From Porphyridium purpureum (Eukaryota > Rhodophyta > Bangiophyceae > Porphyridiales > Porphyridiaceae), in contig VRMN01000006.1 in the NCBI GenBank assembly GCA_008690995.1, forward strand, positions 911,139-975,138: 64,000 bases of DNA, written 5' to 3'. The notes below the pieces were generated by a model. It was not told the DNA's origin. It saw nothing but the letters and a program-made list of their open reading frames with translations, and searched no databases. Of the stretch, positions 1 to 9,846 are shown in pieces. The first letter of the stretch is position 1; every line of letters starts with the position of its first letter. Made by a program: the position numbers and the translations under genes.

Positions 1-753
1 CACGGCCACGAGGCATGCGTGGACGTGCTGCTCGAGCTGGGCGTGCCAGTCGATGCGAACGACGACGATGGAAGAACGGCGCTCATGGACGCACTCAATT
101 GTAATCAGGTGGCGTGCGTTCGGAAACTCATACGGCGCGGCGCTGATCTCGAGCAGCGGCACGAGCACGACCACTCCCCGCTGATGAGAGCTGTGTGCCA
201 TAACGCGGTGGGCGCCGTGCGTGTCCTGCTCTACTATGGCGCCCAAGCAGACGCTCGGCGAGTTGGCGATTGCTTTACTCCGCTCCTGTTCGCCACATCA
301 GAGCTGCGACTTGAGTGTTCACAGCTCTTGCTGGAGCACGGCGTCGATGTCGATGCCCAGTCAGATGAGGGACAAACGTCGCTGTACTTTGTGATTCGGG
401 GAGGTCTTGTGCATAAAATGTGGGCTCCGATGATGTGGCTTGTGCAGCTGCTGCTCAAGCATGGAGCTACCGCAGACATTGCCGACATAACGGGAACCGA
501 CCCGCTTGACCTGGTCGCTCGACTGGGCGCCTTTAGCGAACATCACTTGGAGCTGTTTGGCCTGTTGGTGCGCGGGGGCGCAGACATTAACAGACACGTG
601 GGTGACTTGACGAAACGAACTTCGCTCCTGCACACTGCGCATCGGCAATCCTCTGTGTCCGCACGCTATCAAATCCACGTGGAGGATCTGCTCGTCTTGT
701 ATGGCAGTCGCATGAGCACTGGACATAAGGTTAGATTCATGATGGAGCTGTGA
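1..753 (+). CDS. Ankyrin-repeat protein, C-terminal part (cut by window start)
   Basis: The frame is open from base 1; the first codons already read as an ankyrin helix (HGHEACVDVLLELG), so the gene begins upstream and the GTG at 19 is not a start. At least four ankyrin units follow, with typical pieces GRTALMDALN, SPLMRAVCHNA, TPLLFATSEL and GQTSLYFVIRGG, each followed by a leucine-rich helix and a G-A/V-D turn such as LIRRGADLE or LLEHGVDVDAQ. Ankyrin repeats mediate protein-protein contacts; no catalytic domain is visible in this part. After the repeats comes a short helical tail ending in RFMMEL and a TGA stop. The next gene is on the same strand, 491 bp on. The family is clear; the specific function cannot be told. 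Confidence 0.85.
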   Translation, partial: HGHEACVDVLLELGVPVDANDDDGRTALMDALNCNQVACVRKLIRRGADLEQRHEHDHSPLMRAVCHNAVGAVRVLLYYGAQADARRVGDCFTPLLFATSELRLECSQLLLEHGVDVDAQSDEGQTSLYFVIRGGLVHKMWAPMMWLVQLLLKHGATADIADITGTDPLDLVARLGAFSEHHLELFGLLVRGGADINRHVGDLTKRTSLLHTAHRQSSVSARYQIHVEDLLVLYGSRMSTGHKVRFMMEL

Positions 754-1244
754 AACCAGGCGGTAATGCTCTAACACTAATTCTTGCCAGCAAGGGCACG
801 GCGCCGTTCACAAGCTCTCGCGCAAGACTGCAGGGAGTTGTGCGCGTGCAAAAAATGGACCATTCTGACGCTGTGTGTAGGTTCGACCAAAGGCTCCGCT
901 TTTGCGGGAAATGCTGCGCGGGGTCAAAGTGGGTCAGTTCACGTTCTACAACAAGCCGACGACCAGCTGTGCGCGCGAGAGGCCTACCGTGCTGGCAACT
1001 GACCCCAGCGGCCGCCATATAGCTCTGGTTACTTGGCGCGTCGCCCTAAGATCCATGTATTTAAACGTATGTCTTGTACATTCTGTGTTCTTGGTCACCT
1101 TGTTGTTGCTCTCTAGTGCAGCGGAGGACAATGGTTTCTGGGGAAGTTCGTGTCGCAGTGTGCTTGTGCTGGCTACTCGGGGAGGCGTTGAAAGTGCGCT
1201 TACGTCGTCATAGAGCAGACGAGATTTCAATGGTGCGGTAGGGC
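754..1244. other. Intergenic, nothing recognised
   Basis: This 491-bp gap lies between the ankyrin gene and the ABC-F gene on the same strand. Short open frames on both strands show no family motif. It presumably holds the 3' end of the ankyrin transcript and the ABC-F promoter; no clear TATA element was seen. Confidence 0.4.
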
Positions 1245-2933
1245 ATGCCCTCGCTCATACAGCTCAGGAATGTGTCACTCTCGGTGGGCTCGACGCTGCT
1301 CCTCGAGTCGGCAAACGCGCAATTGGTGAGCGGGCAACGTGTCGCGCTCACGGGCCCCAATGGCTGTGGCAAGACTACGCTTCTGCGCGCACTCGCTTCG
1401 GACGCAGGCAGCTACTTTGTCGTGAGCGCTGGGAGTGTGACGCTTTCACCTCTGCTCGACATCTCGAACGGCGTTCTGCTCGTCGAGCAAGATAATCTGA
1501 AGTGGAGCTACCTTTTCGGGAAACACAGCGATGACGAAGGATCGCTGCGCTCCCTGACGCTGCCCGAGGCACTGGACGCAGCCGTGGCAGAAGGGCGCGA
1601 GGGTGCCATTGAAGACGCAGAGGCGTGGCGAAGACTATACCTGGCTGCCAAGACAGCGCTTGAGTGGCACACAGCCGAGTATGACTCGAAACCGCTGGGC
1701 CTCCTCTCGCCGGGCTCGGCAGTGCGTGCTTACCTGGCCGTGGCGCTTCGCAGAGATTTTATCCATTTGTTGCTTCTGGATGAGCCTACCAACCACCTGG
1801 ACTTGCCGAGCATTCTTTGGCTTCAGAAGAGCCTCAGGGAAAGCGCCAAGTCGATTGTGGTAGTATCGCACGACTCGGCGTTCCTGGATGCCGTGTGTGA
1901 CCATGTTTGGCTGGTAGACCAACCAAAGAAGAGCCTGGAAGTCTCTGGTGTAAACTACACAGACTTCCAGCGCGCGCGACAACTCGCGCGCCAGCAGCAG
2001 ATGGTCGCATACGAGGCACAGCAGAAGCGCTATGAAAAGCTCACTGCTGTTGCAGAGAAGCTGCGCGTCGCGTCGGCGTCCGGTGCACGGAGTGTCGCAA
2101 AAGATAGGGATAAGTTGCAACGTGATTTCAGACGTGACCGAGCGGGACGGTCTGGGCGCAAAGCCAGTGCAACGGAAACACTGCGCGACTCGCAGCCGCA
2201 GGTCGAACGCGTGGTCGAACGCGCACCGCTGCAGATCAACATTCAAGCACTTTCCGCCACCAGTAACTCTTCCATTCTTTTTGATGACGTCGTGCTTGGC
2301 TACAACAAGCAGCCACTCGGCTTGCCGTTGATATCGTTGCGGATCGAGTTTGGCGAGCACGTCGCCATCGTCGGCTACAATAGCATCGGAAAGAGCACAT
2401 TGTTGCAAACAATCACTGGAACTCTTGAGCCGGTGTCGGGTACCGTAACGGTTGGAAAGCAGCTTGTGATTGGAAGCCTTATGCAGGAGCATGAAAACCT
2501 GCCTCGAGACAGGACGCCGCGCGACCACTTTGCAAGCTTGGTGGAGCTACCGCCACGGAAAGTAGACTCAGTACTCATTCGCTACGGTTTGAATCGGCAG
2601 CAGATCGACAGCTCGTTCGGCTGCTTGAACCCAGGTGCTCGCGCGCGCGCTTTGCTCGCTGGCTTTGCCATGCGTAGCGTAAACGTCCTTGTGCTTGACG
2701 AGCCTACCAACCACCTTGACGAAGAGGCCATGGATGAAGTGCTGGCCAGTCTGAATGTGTTCAAAGGCACAGCGCTCATTGTTTCACACAGCTATGCCTT
2801 TCTCGAATCGCTGAAGCTAAATCGCTTGCTGCGACTTGACTCGCGAGGCTTGATTGAGATAGCGGGTCTCGATGAGTTTGTCGGCGAGATTGAAGACATT
2901 GTGGATCATGTGATTGCTGCTTCGAGAGTCTGA
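1245..2933 (+). CDS. ABC-F family ATPase (soluble twin-ATPase, translation-associated type)
   Basis: 562 aa from the ATG at 1245. It has two ABC ATPase cassettes in one chain with no membrane segments, the layout of ABC-F proteins, which act on ribosomes. Cassette 1 has Walker A GPNGCGKT at residues 37-44, Walker B plus D-loop LLLDEPTNHLDL and H-loop VVVSHDS. Cassette 2 has Walker A GYNSIGKST, Walker B VLVLDEPTNHLDE and H-loop LIVSHSY. A basic, charged linker of the ABC-F interdomain type (about residues 235-320) joins them. Both signature motifs are unusual: LSPGS and LNPGA replace LSGGQ, so ATPase coupling may differ. Length is normal for the family (about 530-640 aa). Family assignment is firm; substrate and compartment are unknown. 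Confidence 0.9.
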   Translation: MPSLIQLRNVSLSVGSTLLLESANAQLVSGQRVALTGPNGCGKTTLLRALASDAGSYFVVSAGSVTLSPLLDISNGVLLVEQDNLKWSYLFGKHSDDEGSLRSLTLPEALDAAVAEGREGAIEDAEAWRRLYLAAKTALEWHTAEYDSKPLGLLSPGSAVRAYLAVALRRDFIHLLLLDEPTNHLDLPSILWLQKSLRESAKSIVVVSHDSAFLDAVCDHVWLVDQPKKSLEVSGVNYTDFQRARQLARQQQMVAYEAQQKRYEKLTAVAEKLRVASASGARSVAKDRDKLQRDFRRDRAGRSGRKASATETLRDSQPQVERVVERAPLQINIQALSATSNSSILFDDVVLGYNKQPLGLPLISLRIEFGEHVAIVGYNSIGKSTLLQTITGTLEPVSGTVTVGKQLVIGSLMQEHENLPRDRTPRDHFASLVELPPRKVDSVLIRYGLNRQQIDSSFGCLNPGARARALLAGFAMRSVNVLVLDEPTNHLDEEAMDEVLASLNVFKGTALIVSHSYAFLESLKLNRLLRLDSRGLIEIAGLDEFVGEIEDIVDHVIAASRV

Positions 2934-4078
2934 CGGTCCCAAGAAGCCCCATCATTTTCTGTGACCGAAATCCGTCCGCATTGAGTGCACAAAACATTTG
3001 TTCCCTGCTTGAGCTGTAGTTTTGCCGATCCTTCTGGCAGTGGCATATCGATACAGTGTCACATTCGTGGGAGAGCTGCTAGGTCTGGGTACACCCGTTG
3101 GCGCTAAGGCGGCGGGCAGAGCACTCGTCTGATGCACTGTCCAATACATTGTCACACAAGGCGTGCGCTCGCGCGTAAGCTGGCACAGCACAGAGCGCCT
3201 TTGGATGAATTTGTCAAGCATGTATGCACACGGCTGATGCGTGCCATCTGATAAGGCTTTGATGCTGACTTTGTGCGTTCATTTACTGCGAAACACGAGC
3301 ATGTTGTCAGCGTGCGGGCGCGGGGTGGACGGCGCTATTGCGTGCGACAGTGCGGATGAACACTCTGTGTATGTGACAATTTTTCGAACAACTTGATGCA
3401 GGCGTCAAAGCCGTGTCCGGAGATAGAATTACGGCGCTTCACTTTATGAGAAGCGCGCTGCATGCTCAAATGCGGGCCGAGTTGAAAATTCGATCCCATA
3501 GCTGTTTATTATTTCGTGGCACGCGAGTCGATTGTGCGAACACGCTCGCCTCCGGGTCATTTGATGAGGTCGACTCGCACGTGCAGCCGCTCACATGTCT
3601 TCTCCTGCGACATGCTACCATTTCTGGTATTCTCTGACGCAGATAGCAATCGCCACGTCCGAGGTGCCTTCTGAGAGTCCACACTTGCGCGTATGCTGCA
3701 TCGACAGACCCATGCGACCCATTCGGACAGAGTGTAACGCAGAGGATTTGCCGATTCTAAAGCAGCGACCTCATGAGCAATGGCCCACAGCACGAAACAT
3801 TCAGTGCTTCGTGAAGGAGCCTGCGACGCACGGTGGCTGTGTGAAACTCGTCGGCTTCTCCGCGTCGAATGCGAGAAGTTCCCATATTGAGCACGAGGCC
3901 GAAACTTGCGACGCGCGCCGCAGTCATGCGACAAAAACATGATAGTTTCTTTCCAGACGAAATTGGCTAAGTTACAGAGCCCTTGGAAAACAAGAGATCG
4001 AAAACAGGCAGACTTTGGCATCGCACAGCCGCACATTTGCAGAGAAGGCAACCGGCGAACATCACTGATCTCTTTTGT
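2934..4078. other. Intergenic between convergent genes, nothing recognised
   Basis: This 1.1-kb gap separates the 3' ends of the ABC-F and ETF-QO genes. It is long for a convergent spacer in this compact genome. Open frames up to 164 codons exist but read as compositional shadows without motifs. No RNA gene or repeat was recognised. Confidence 0.4.
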
Positions 4079-5956
4079 TTACATAAGCGTGTACTTTGGG
4101 CCGTCACCGCCTTCAGGAACGGTCCATTGGATGTTCTGTGTCGGGTCCTTGACGTCACACGCTTTGCAATGAAGACAGTTCTGTGCGTTGATCACAAGTT
4201 GGTCGTCCACGTACTCATAAACTTTGGCCGGGCAGTATTTGCTCTCCGGGCCAGCATACTTTGGTAGATTCACCCTTTGCGGCACACTGGGGTCTCGCAG
4301 GCGCAGATGCGGCTGTTCGTCGTGATCGTGATAAGTGCCCGAAAGCGCAACGCTGCTGAGAATGTCCAAAACGGCGGGATTACCTTCGCCCGGCTTGGGA
4401 TACGCCGGCGATTCACATTCTGACGCATCCCGCAGCACCGTGTGGTCCGGCGGTGCGTGCTGCAACGTCCACGGCGCTCGACCGCGTGAAATGTAGGACT
4501 CAAAGGCCGCGTTTGCGAGCCCGGCCCACAGGCCGTACTTGAATCCGGGCCGGATATTCCGAACGGTCTCCAATTCCTCCATGATCCACGACGCCTTGAC
4601 CGCGCTTGGATAATGCGCCATGCTCCCGCGGGCATCAGACGACAGCGATTCGAACGCCGTCTCGGCGGCAAGCATTCCACTCTTCATAGCCGTGTGCGTG
4701 CCCTTGATCTTGGGCACGTTGAGAAACCCAGCAGCGCATCCGATAAGCGCACCTCCAGGAAAGTCGAGTCGTGGAATGCTCTGCACGCCCCCTTCATTGA
4801 GCACCCGAGCTCCATACTGCAGGCACTCGGCGTCTTCAAAATATTTGTGCATGGACGGGTGTGTTTTCCACTTTTGAAACTCGCTGTGCGCTACGGTGTG
4901 CGGATTGTGGTAGTCCAATGCGAGCACAAATCCGACAGCCATGCGGCACTGCGGTGTCGTAGCGTCGTCATCATCTGCGAGGTGATACATAAATGAGCCA
5001 CCGTACGTACTACTGTCTAGCGGCCAGCCCACAGAGTGCATGCATAGTCCTGGCTGATGCACCTCGGGTCGAACGCGCCAAACCTCCTTGAGCCCCAGCG
5101 CGTATGTCTGGTGGCTGCACTTGTCGCGTAGACCAAAATGCGCCTCTGCTGCCTGTGTCAGCGAACCGCGCGCACCTTCCGCAAGCAGTGTGAGCCGGGC
5201 CTTGACCGCTGCGCCGCGCTGGAACGTCATCTTTTGCGAGCCGTCCTTTGCTATGCCCATATCCTTCAGCGCCACACCCACCACGCGGCGCGATGCAGCC
5301 GTGCCATCGGTTGCGTCATCCTCGATAAGCAGCTCATCGCACGCAAAGCCGGGAAAGATATCCACCTGCATGTGCTGCTCTGCGTATGCCGCCATCCAGC
5401 GCGTGAGTTGCGAGAGCGAGAGCATCACATTCTTGCCCTTGTTGTGCATCTGCGGCGGTGTGAGTGGTGACTGCACGGCGTGCCGCTCAGTGAACAAGTA
5501 AAAGCGGTCGTCCGTGACTGGCGTAAGTGTAGGCGGGCGCGGGTCATTCATGCGCTGCCAGTCGGGCAGCAACTCATCCAGTGCGCGGGGCTCGAGCACG
5601 CAGCCTGACAGAATATGCGCTCCCACCTCTGTGCCCTTCTCCAGCACGCACACGCTGAGATCCTTACCGGACGCCGCGCACAGCTGCCGCAGGCGAATCG
5701 CTGCCGCCAGTCCCGCGGGCCCAGCACCCACAATGGCCACATCATACTCGAGCTCGTCTCGCGGCGGCAGCGCTGCGCCTGCGCACATGCGCCGAACCGG
5801 GGCACTCTGTGTTGCGGCTACGCATCTGCGCGCGTGCGCATTGGTCACGCTCCACCACTGTCGAGCGCATGAATGCGCGACCCGCAACATCATGCCGCTC
5901 TCTCTCGCCGTCTCAATGCGACCACGCGTTCGTCCGTCCTCGTGCCGGCGCTCCAT
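4079..5956 (-). CDS. ETFDH: Electron transfer flavoprotein-ubiquinone oxidoreductase, mitochondrial
   Basis: 625 aa from the ATG at 5956. It passes electrons from ETF to ubiquinone at the mitochondrial inner membrane during fatty-acid and amino-acid oxidation. After a basic, Arg/Ala-rich presequence comes the FAD dinucleotide fold VGAGPAGLAAAIRL (about residue 76 on), then the family motifs GAHILSGCVLEPRALDE and NVPKIKGTHTAMKSGM. At the C terminus is the 4Fe-4S domain: a first Cys in YCPAKVYE, then the CLHCKAC triplet in the conserved run ending NIQWTVPEGG. A second in-frame ATG at 5893 would give a tidier mitochondrial presequence (MMLRVAHSCARQWW...), so the true start may be there. It is divergent from PNPase across 131 bp, which points to a shared promoter. 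Confidence 0.95.
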   Translation of the reverse strand: MERRHEDGRTRGRIETARESGMMLRVAHSCARQWWSVTNAHARRCVAATQSAPVRRMCAGAALPPRDELEYDVAIVGAGPAGLAAAIRLRQLCAASGKDLSVCVLEKGTEVGAHILSGCVLEPRALDELLPDWQRMNDPRPPTLTPVTDDRFYLFTERHAVQSPLTPPQMHNKGKNVMLSLSQLTRWMAAYAEQHMQVDIFPGFACDELLIEDDATDGTAASRRVVGVALKDMGIAKDGSQKMTFQRGAAVKARLTLLAEGARGSLTQAAEAHFGLRDKCSHQTYALGLKEVWRVRPEVHQPGLCMHSVGWPLDSSTYGGSFMYHLADDDDATTPQCRMAVGFVLALDYHNPHTVAHSEFQKWKTHPSMHKYFEDAECLQYGARVLNEGGVQSIPRLDFPGGALIGCAAGFLNVPKIKGTHTAMKSGMLAAETAFESLSSDARGSMAHYPSAVKASWIMEELETVRNIRPGFKYGLWAGLANAAFESYISRGRAPWTLQHAPPDHTVLRDASECESPAYPKPGEGNPAVLDILSSVALSGTYHDHDEQPHLRLRDPSVPQRVNLPKYAGPESKYCPAKVYEYVDDQLVINAQNCLHCKACDVKDPTQNIQWTVPEGGDGPKYTLM

Positions 5957-6087
5957 TTGTTGCGCCGATAACGAAACGGTTTACGCCATTAAACCGTTGA
6001 ACCGTTAAACCGAACCGGTTTCGCCGGGTTTGGCTGCACGTGCGTGCCCGCCGTGACGTGCGATCGAATGTGGATGAGACCTCTTCG
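5957..6087. promoter_or_regulatory. Bidirectional promoter with clustered AACSGTT (Myb-like) motifs
   Basis: Only 131 bp separate the ETF-QO and PNPase start codons. Bases 5973-6021 contain several copies of AACSGTT in both orientations (AACGGTTT near 5975, then AAACCGTTGAACCGTTAAACC from 5991, then GAACCGGTTT). The 13-mer AACCGTTAAACCG at 6000-6012 recurs exactly at 38571-38583 upstream of the GT61-like gene. AACSGTT resembles the Myb recognition core and the MSA-type cell-cycle element. The regulatory role is inference. Confidence 0.5.
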
Positions 6088-8754
6088 ATGAGAGCGCGCA
6101 AGCTGTGCGTAGCGCACGTGCTGCGCCGTTTCGCGGGCAGCACGGCGGCGGCGGCGCGGTGGCCCGCGCGGCTGCGTGTGGAGAGCGGCGCAGCATGGGC
6201 GCCGCAGGCACAAGGCGCGGCAGTGGCCTCGTACCTGGGATGCAAAGTGCTTGCGTGTGTGTGCACCGCACCGGCGGGCGTCTTGGGCAATGATCTACTG
6301 GTTCACTTGCACTTTGCTGGCGCTGCGCACGGGCAGTATGTGGCACCGCATCACAGCGCGGCAGCAACACACGCGGAGATGCATCTTGCGCGGCTGGTAG
6401 ATCGTGCCCTGCGTCCTGTCCTGCAGCCGGGCGACTCGCCGCGCACGCATTTTAGTGACGCCACGCCAAAAGGCGTGCAACTAGATTGTCTGGTGCTGAG
6501 TGATACTGGTGCCCACGCGCATGGTAGCGGATCGCTTGGCACTGGCGCGCATTTACGCGCAGTTCCTGCAGCGATTCATGCCGCTTCGTCTGCGCTCATC
6601 CGGGCCGGGCTGCTCGAGCGCGAGCATCTCGTTGGTGCGACACATGTCGTGTTGAGCAAGAAAGGTCAGGAGCTGGAACCTAACAGTAGTATCGGTGTGC
6701 ACCATGAACTGCTGCTGGCATGCACGCGCAAAGGCGGGGTGAGCATGATCGATTTCCAGAGCAAGAGTGAGCTTCCACAGGATCAGTTTTTCAACGCGTG
6801 CGCGCGCGCGAGTACACATATTAAGGACGTATTACTCCCCTTACACGAACAACAACTTGCATCGGATCTTAAAGCAGTGCCAGCCAACTTTCGAGATGAT
6901 GCAAATACTGCATCGGCAGAGCAGAAGACGGCTGAGCGGGCTGAGCATGTGCGCATCTCGATCGCAGATCTATTGGAGGAGACGTTTGCTCCGTGGTTTG
7001 AGCCAGACGCGCGGGCCACGGCAAGTGCGGCGCGCAAAAGCCCGGATGAAGACGGTAACGAAAACAATAGGGAGGATCAAGAGGACGAAACTACCATTCT
7101 AAATGCTCCCATTGAATTGCGTGCGCGTAGGCGGAGTGCTGAGCAGGAATTGGAAAAGCGCGCGCTTGCGCGGCTCGCTAAATCCAGCGACGATCCTTCT
7201 GGTGCAATGTTGGTGGACAGTACGGTGGAAAAACCCGGGCCTCTTATTCGGTTTGCACTGCGCGAGTACCTGCGCCGTAAAATTGTGACGACGCAACGAC
7301 GCTTGGACGGACGTGCGCTAGATGAACTGCGCGCCGTGCGAGCGCAGCGCGCTGTGCTAGATGCACGAGGCGTACATGGCAGCTGCCTGTTCAGGCGCGG
7401 CGGAACACAGGTTTTGGCCCGCTGCACGATCGGGCTGCTGGAGAATAGCGGACGGCGTGCGCGTAAAGGCAGTCATGAACACATTGCGGCGCAACACCGC
7501 CACGGCTCGCAGCTCCATGTCAGTTATGCGTTCCCTGATTTTGCCAAGGGCGCCACGTCGTCGCCAGGCGCCATCTCAGCAGACGGCCCGGTTCCGCGCC
7601 CGCCGAATCGGCGCGAGGTGGGGCACGGTTTGCTGATAGAGGCGGCCTTGCGTGGGTCGGTTCTCATGACGGATGAGCCCCTGAGCCTGATTGAGCCCAA
7701 TCTCAGTGTCGCCGATTTTCTGGAATCCTTCCCCTACCGGGTGCGCTGCGACGTGACCACGCTGAGCAGTGATGGCTCAAGCTCGATGGCCGCTGTTTGC
7801 GCAGCGTCACTGGCCATGCGAGACGCCGGCGTGCCACTTGAATCGCTCCGCGCCGGTGTCGCCATGGGCTGTATTGTCGAAGGCGCTTCGACCACGATTC
7901 TGGCCGATATTACGGGCCAAGAAGACTGGCTGAGCGACATGGACATGAAGCTGTGCGGTGGGGTGCGCGGCGTATCGGCCTGCATGCTGAGCTCGCGGCC
8001 GCGCGGATGTATACCTTTAGAAGCGCTGCAGGGCGCCGTTGAACAAGGTCACGCACAGCTGCGCGTACTTTTGGAGCGCATGGAGCCGCATACGCACGAA
8101 AAATCCGAGACCATTGAACTCAATCCACGCGCTCCACGCGTAGGTATCGTGCCTATCGAGCCCATGTTTATGCCGCTGTTGCGCGAGCAGCAGGGCCTTC
8201 CACTCGCGCGAATCGAGCTTCAGTCCGAATCGGCGTTCACGCTGCTGCCATTCTCGGCACACGTGATGATCGAGTCACCGTCGCTTGCCGCGTACGAGCG
8301 TGACGTCGCTCGCCTGCGCCGCTTTCTGGGCGACGTGGAGGTCGGAAATGAGTTTGCCGGCCGCGTGCGTCGCGCGGAGACATACGGGTATATGATCGAG
8401 CTTTTCGAAGGCCGCCTCGGCTTCTTGCATATTTCCAAGCTCAAGCACGAGCTCGAACCGCTGAAGGAGAGCGAGCAGGTCACCGTGCGTGTCATCCAGT
8501 ATGACAAGCACCGCGGGCTGATTGACTTGGACCTAGTGCGACGGGGCGACACGGCAACAGACGCTTTGGACGCAATGGTACCAGCGGAAACCGACGAGGC
8601 AGAATTCAGTGAGTGGTCGAGCACGAGCAGTGACGCTAGCAGCGACTCTGACAGCACGATGATCATGCAGATGGACTCTGACAGCACCGAGGATGAGTGG
8701 CCATGGGACGCGAAAATGAGCAAGAGGACGAAGGAATTCTTGGACGATGAGTGA
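6088..8754 (+). CDS. PNP: Polynucleotide phosphorylase (organellar 3'-5' exoribonuclease)
   Basis: 888 aa from the first ATG at 6088; the frame is open further upstream only from a GTG. It degrades or polyadenylates RNA phosphorolytically. The N terminus is Arg/Ala-rich and suits a mitochondrial or plastid transit peptide. Two RNase PH modules follow. The second starts near RRLDGRALDELR and keeps the phosphate-binding LSSDGSSS motif and the metal site GQEDWLSDMDMK, with both family aspartates. A C-terminal S1 RNA-binding domain is clear (GNEFAGRVRRAETYGYMIEL, then GFLHISKL). The KH domain normally placed before S1 is not recognisable. An acidic insert lies between the modules (DEDGNENNREDQEDE) and a Ser/Asp-rich acidic tail follows S1. 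Both additions are unusual for PNPase. Confidence 0.92.
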   Translation: MRARKLCVAHVLRRFAGSTAAAARWPARLRVESGAAWAPQAQGAAVASYLGCKVLACVCTAPAGVLGNDLLVHLHFAGAAHGQYVAPHHSAAATHAEMHLARLVDRALRPVLQPGDSPRTHFSDATPKGVQLDCLVLSDTGAHAHGSGSLGTGAHLRAVPAAIHAASSALIRAGLLEREHLVGATHVVLSKKGQELEPNSSIGVHHELLLACTRKGGVSMIDFQSKSELPQDQFFNACARASTHIKDVLLPLHEQQLASDLKAVPANFRDDANTASAEQKTAERAEHVRISIADLLEETFAPWFEPDARATASAARKSPDEDGNENNREDQEDETTILNAPIELRARRRSAEQELEKRALARLAKSSDDPSGAMLVDSTVEKPGPLIRFALREYLRRKIVTTQRRLDGRALDELRAVRAQRAVLDARGVHGSCLFRRGGTQVLARCTIGLLENSGRRARKGSHEHIAAQHRHGSQLHVSYAFPDFAKGATSSPGAISADGPVPRPPNRREVGHGLLIEAALRGSVLMTDEPLSLIEPNLSVADFLESFPYRVRCDVTTLSSDGSSSMAAVCAASLAMRDAGVPLESLRAGVAMGCIVEGASTTILADITGQEDWLSDMDMKLCGGVRGVSACMLSSRPRGCIPLEALQGAVEQGHAQLRVLLERMEPHTHEKSETIELNPRAPRVGIVPIEPMFMPLLREQQGLPLARIELQSESAFTLLPFSAHVMIESPSLAAYERDVARLRRFLGDVEVGNEFAGRVRRAETYGYMIELFEGRLGFLHISKLKHELEPLKESEQVTVRVIQYDKHRGLIDLDLVRRGDTATDALDAMVPAETDEAEFSEWSSTSSDASSDSDSTMIMQMDSDSTEDEWPWDAKMSKRTKEFLDDE

Positions 8755-8801
8755 AGCATAGAGAGTGGGATGAAAACGGTATCATCGAAAACGACAACAT
8801 C

Positions 8802-8802
<1 letters not shown>

Positions 8803-8835
<33 letters not shown>

Positions 8836-8844
8836 GCGGCAGCG
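8803..8844. repeat. (CAG)n microsatellite in the PNPase 3' flank
   Basis: A run of GCA/CAG triplets, nearly perfect and ending in CGGCGGCAGCG, lies about 50 bp past the PNPase stop codon. It is outside any supported reading frame. Confidence 0.85.
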
Positions 8845-8971
8845 ATGATTTGGATCTCTGAGCAAGGTCTTTACTGTAGATTATTGTGACTGTGGAAAAC
8901 ACGAATACTCATATCAAAGCCGTGCCGTTCTTCCCCACCGCGATCGTGCTCAGTGCGGACGACAGAGACGC

Positions 8972-9325
8972 CTAGAACGTCATGAGGTGCGGCTCCTTAT
9001 TAGGATGACTGTTATCATAGATGGCGCGCATCTGGCAAATGATGCATGGGATGCAGAAGCAGAACTGGAAGCACTGCACCAAGTAATTAGTGGGTTCGAC
9101 CATGGCCTGCTGGTTGACGCGGTTGCGCGTGACGGACATCACGTAGCAGCTGACGTACGGAATCATCCCTAAGATTGCGTACAAAATGCACTTGCCGGAC
9201 ACGCACGGCTTCTCCTCGCCGGTCGCAGCGGCGTGCACCTCGCCGTACGCGCACGGCAGGCAGAACGCGGTGTACACTGCGTTCTTGGGGTGCGAGCAGC
9301 ACCCAAACAGCCCGGGTGCGTCCAT
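8972..9325 (-). CDS. PLAC8-family Cys-rich protein
   Basis: 117 aa from the ATG at 9325. The two PLAC8 (Cys-rich domain) signatures are present: CLPCAYGEVHAAATG near residue 23 and CIPCIICQMRAIYD near residue 93. Between them lies a hydrophobic stretch (CILYAILGMIPYVSCYVM) that could be a membrane segment. Family members include plant cadmium-resistance and fruit-weight proteins and animal PLAC8; roles range from metal transport to growth control, so the specific job here is open. Length is typical. It ends at TAG, which shows that TAG is used as a normal stop in this genome. Confidence 0.85.
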   Translation of the reverse strand: MDAPGLFGCCSHPKNAVYTAFCLPCAYGEVHAAATGEEKPCVSGKCILYAILGMIPYVSCYVMSVTRNRVNQQAMVEPTNYLVQCFQFCFCIPCIICQMRAIYDNSHPNKEPHLMTF

Positions 9326-9846
9326 ATCGCCCGTCTTCTCGCGCGCCTCGCACCGCTCCGCTATGTACCTCCTCCGATCCCTTGCGCGCTGTCTCTCTAC
9401 CTCACTCTCTCACACTCTCTCACACTCTTCCTTCACCATGCCAGCTAGTCGGCTGGTAGGCCGCACTTCCCAGTCAACTCGTCGCTGCAACTGCGCGGCT
9501 CGTGCGACTCGGCAACGTGGAAGCGCGCGCGCGCAACCGCGGAACCCTAATAGGTACAGTGACGGTGTACCGCGGCTGCGGAGACGCGAGCGGCACGCGG
9601 CTGTTGCGCCCAAACGCGCCGCTGCGTCTGGGCGCGCCGCGGCTCGCGACGGTCACACGCGGTTGGTCTGGCGTGCTCGTACGAGCACACGCGCTCTCGC
9701 TGAGGACGCAAGTTGGCGCGACGGCGCTTTGCGCGTCAAGCCGTTTCTTTCTCCAGGCAGCTTTTGCCTTTTCCTTTTTTGGGTTGGCTCGGCACAGGGC
9801 AGTGCTGGGTCTGGGCGGCCAGCGCAGCTCAGGATACATTTGCCAG
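9326..9846. promoter_or_regulatory. Divergent promoter region with CT-rich repeats
   Basis: This 521-bp region lies between the divergent PLAC8 gene and the gene at 9847. Bases 9390-9434 are a pyrimidine-rich tract built of repeated CTCTCTCACA units. The frame of the downstream gene is open through much of this region but has no ATG before 9847, so it is treated here as untranslated. Confidence 0.45.

Noticed and set aside
1635-2528. 297-codon - frame inside the ABC-F gene
   Set aside because: It is fully antisense to a gene with intact catalytic motifs.
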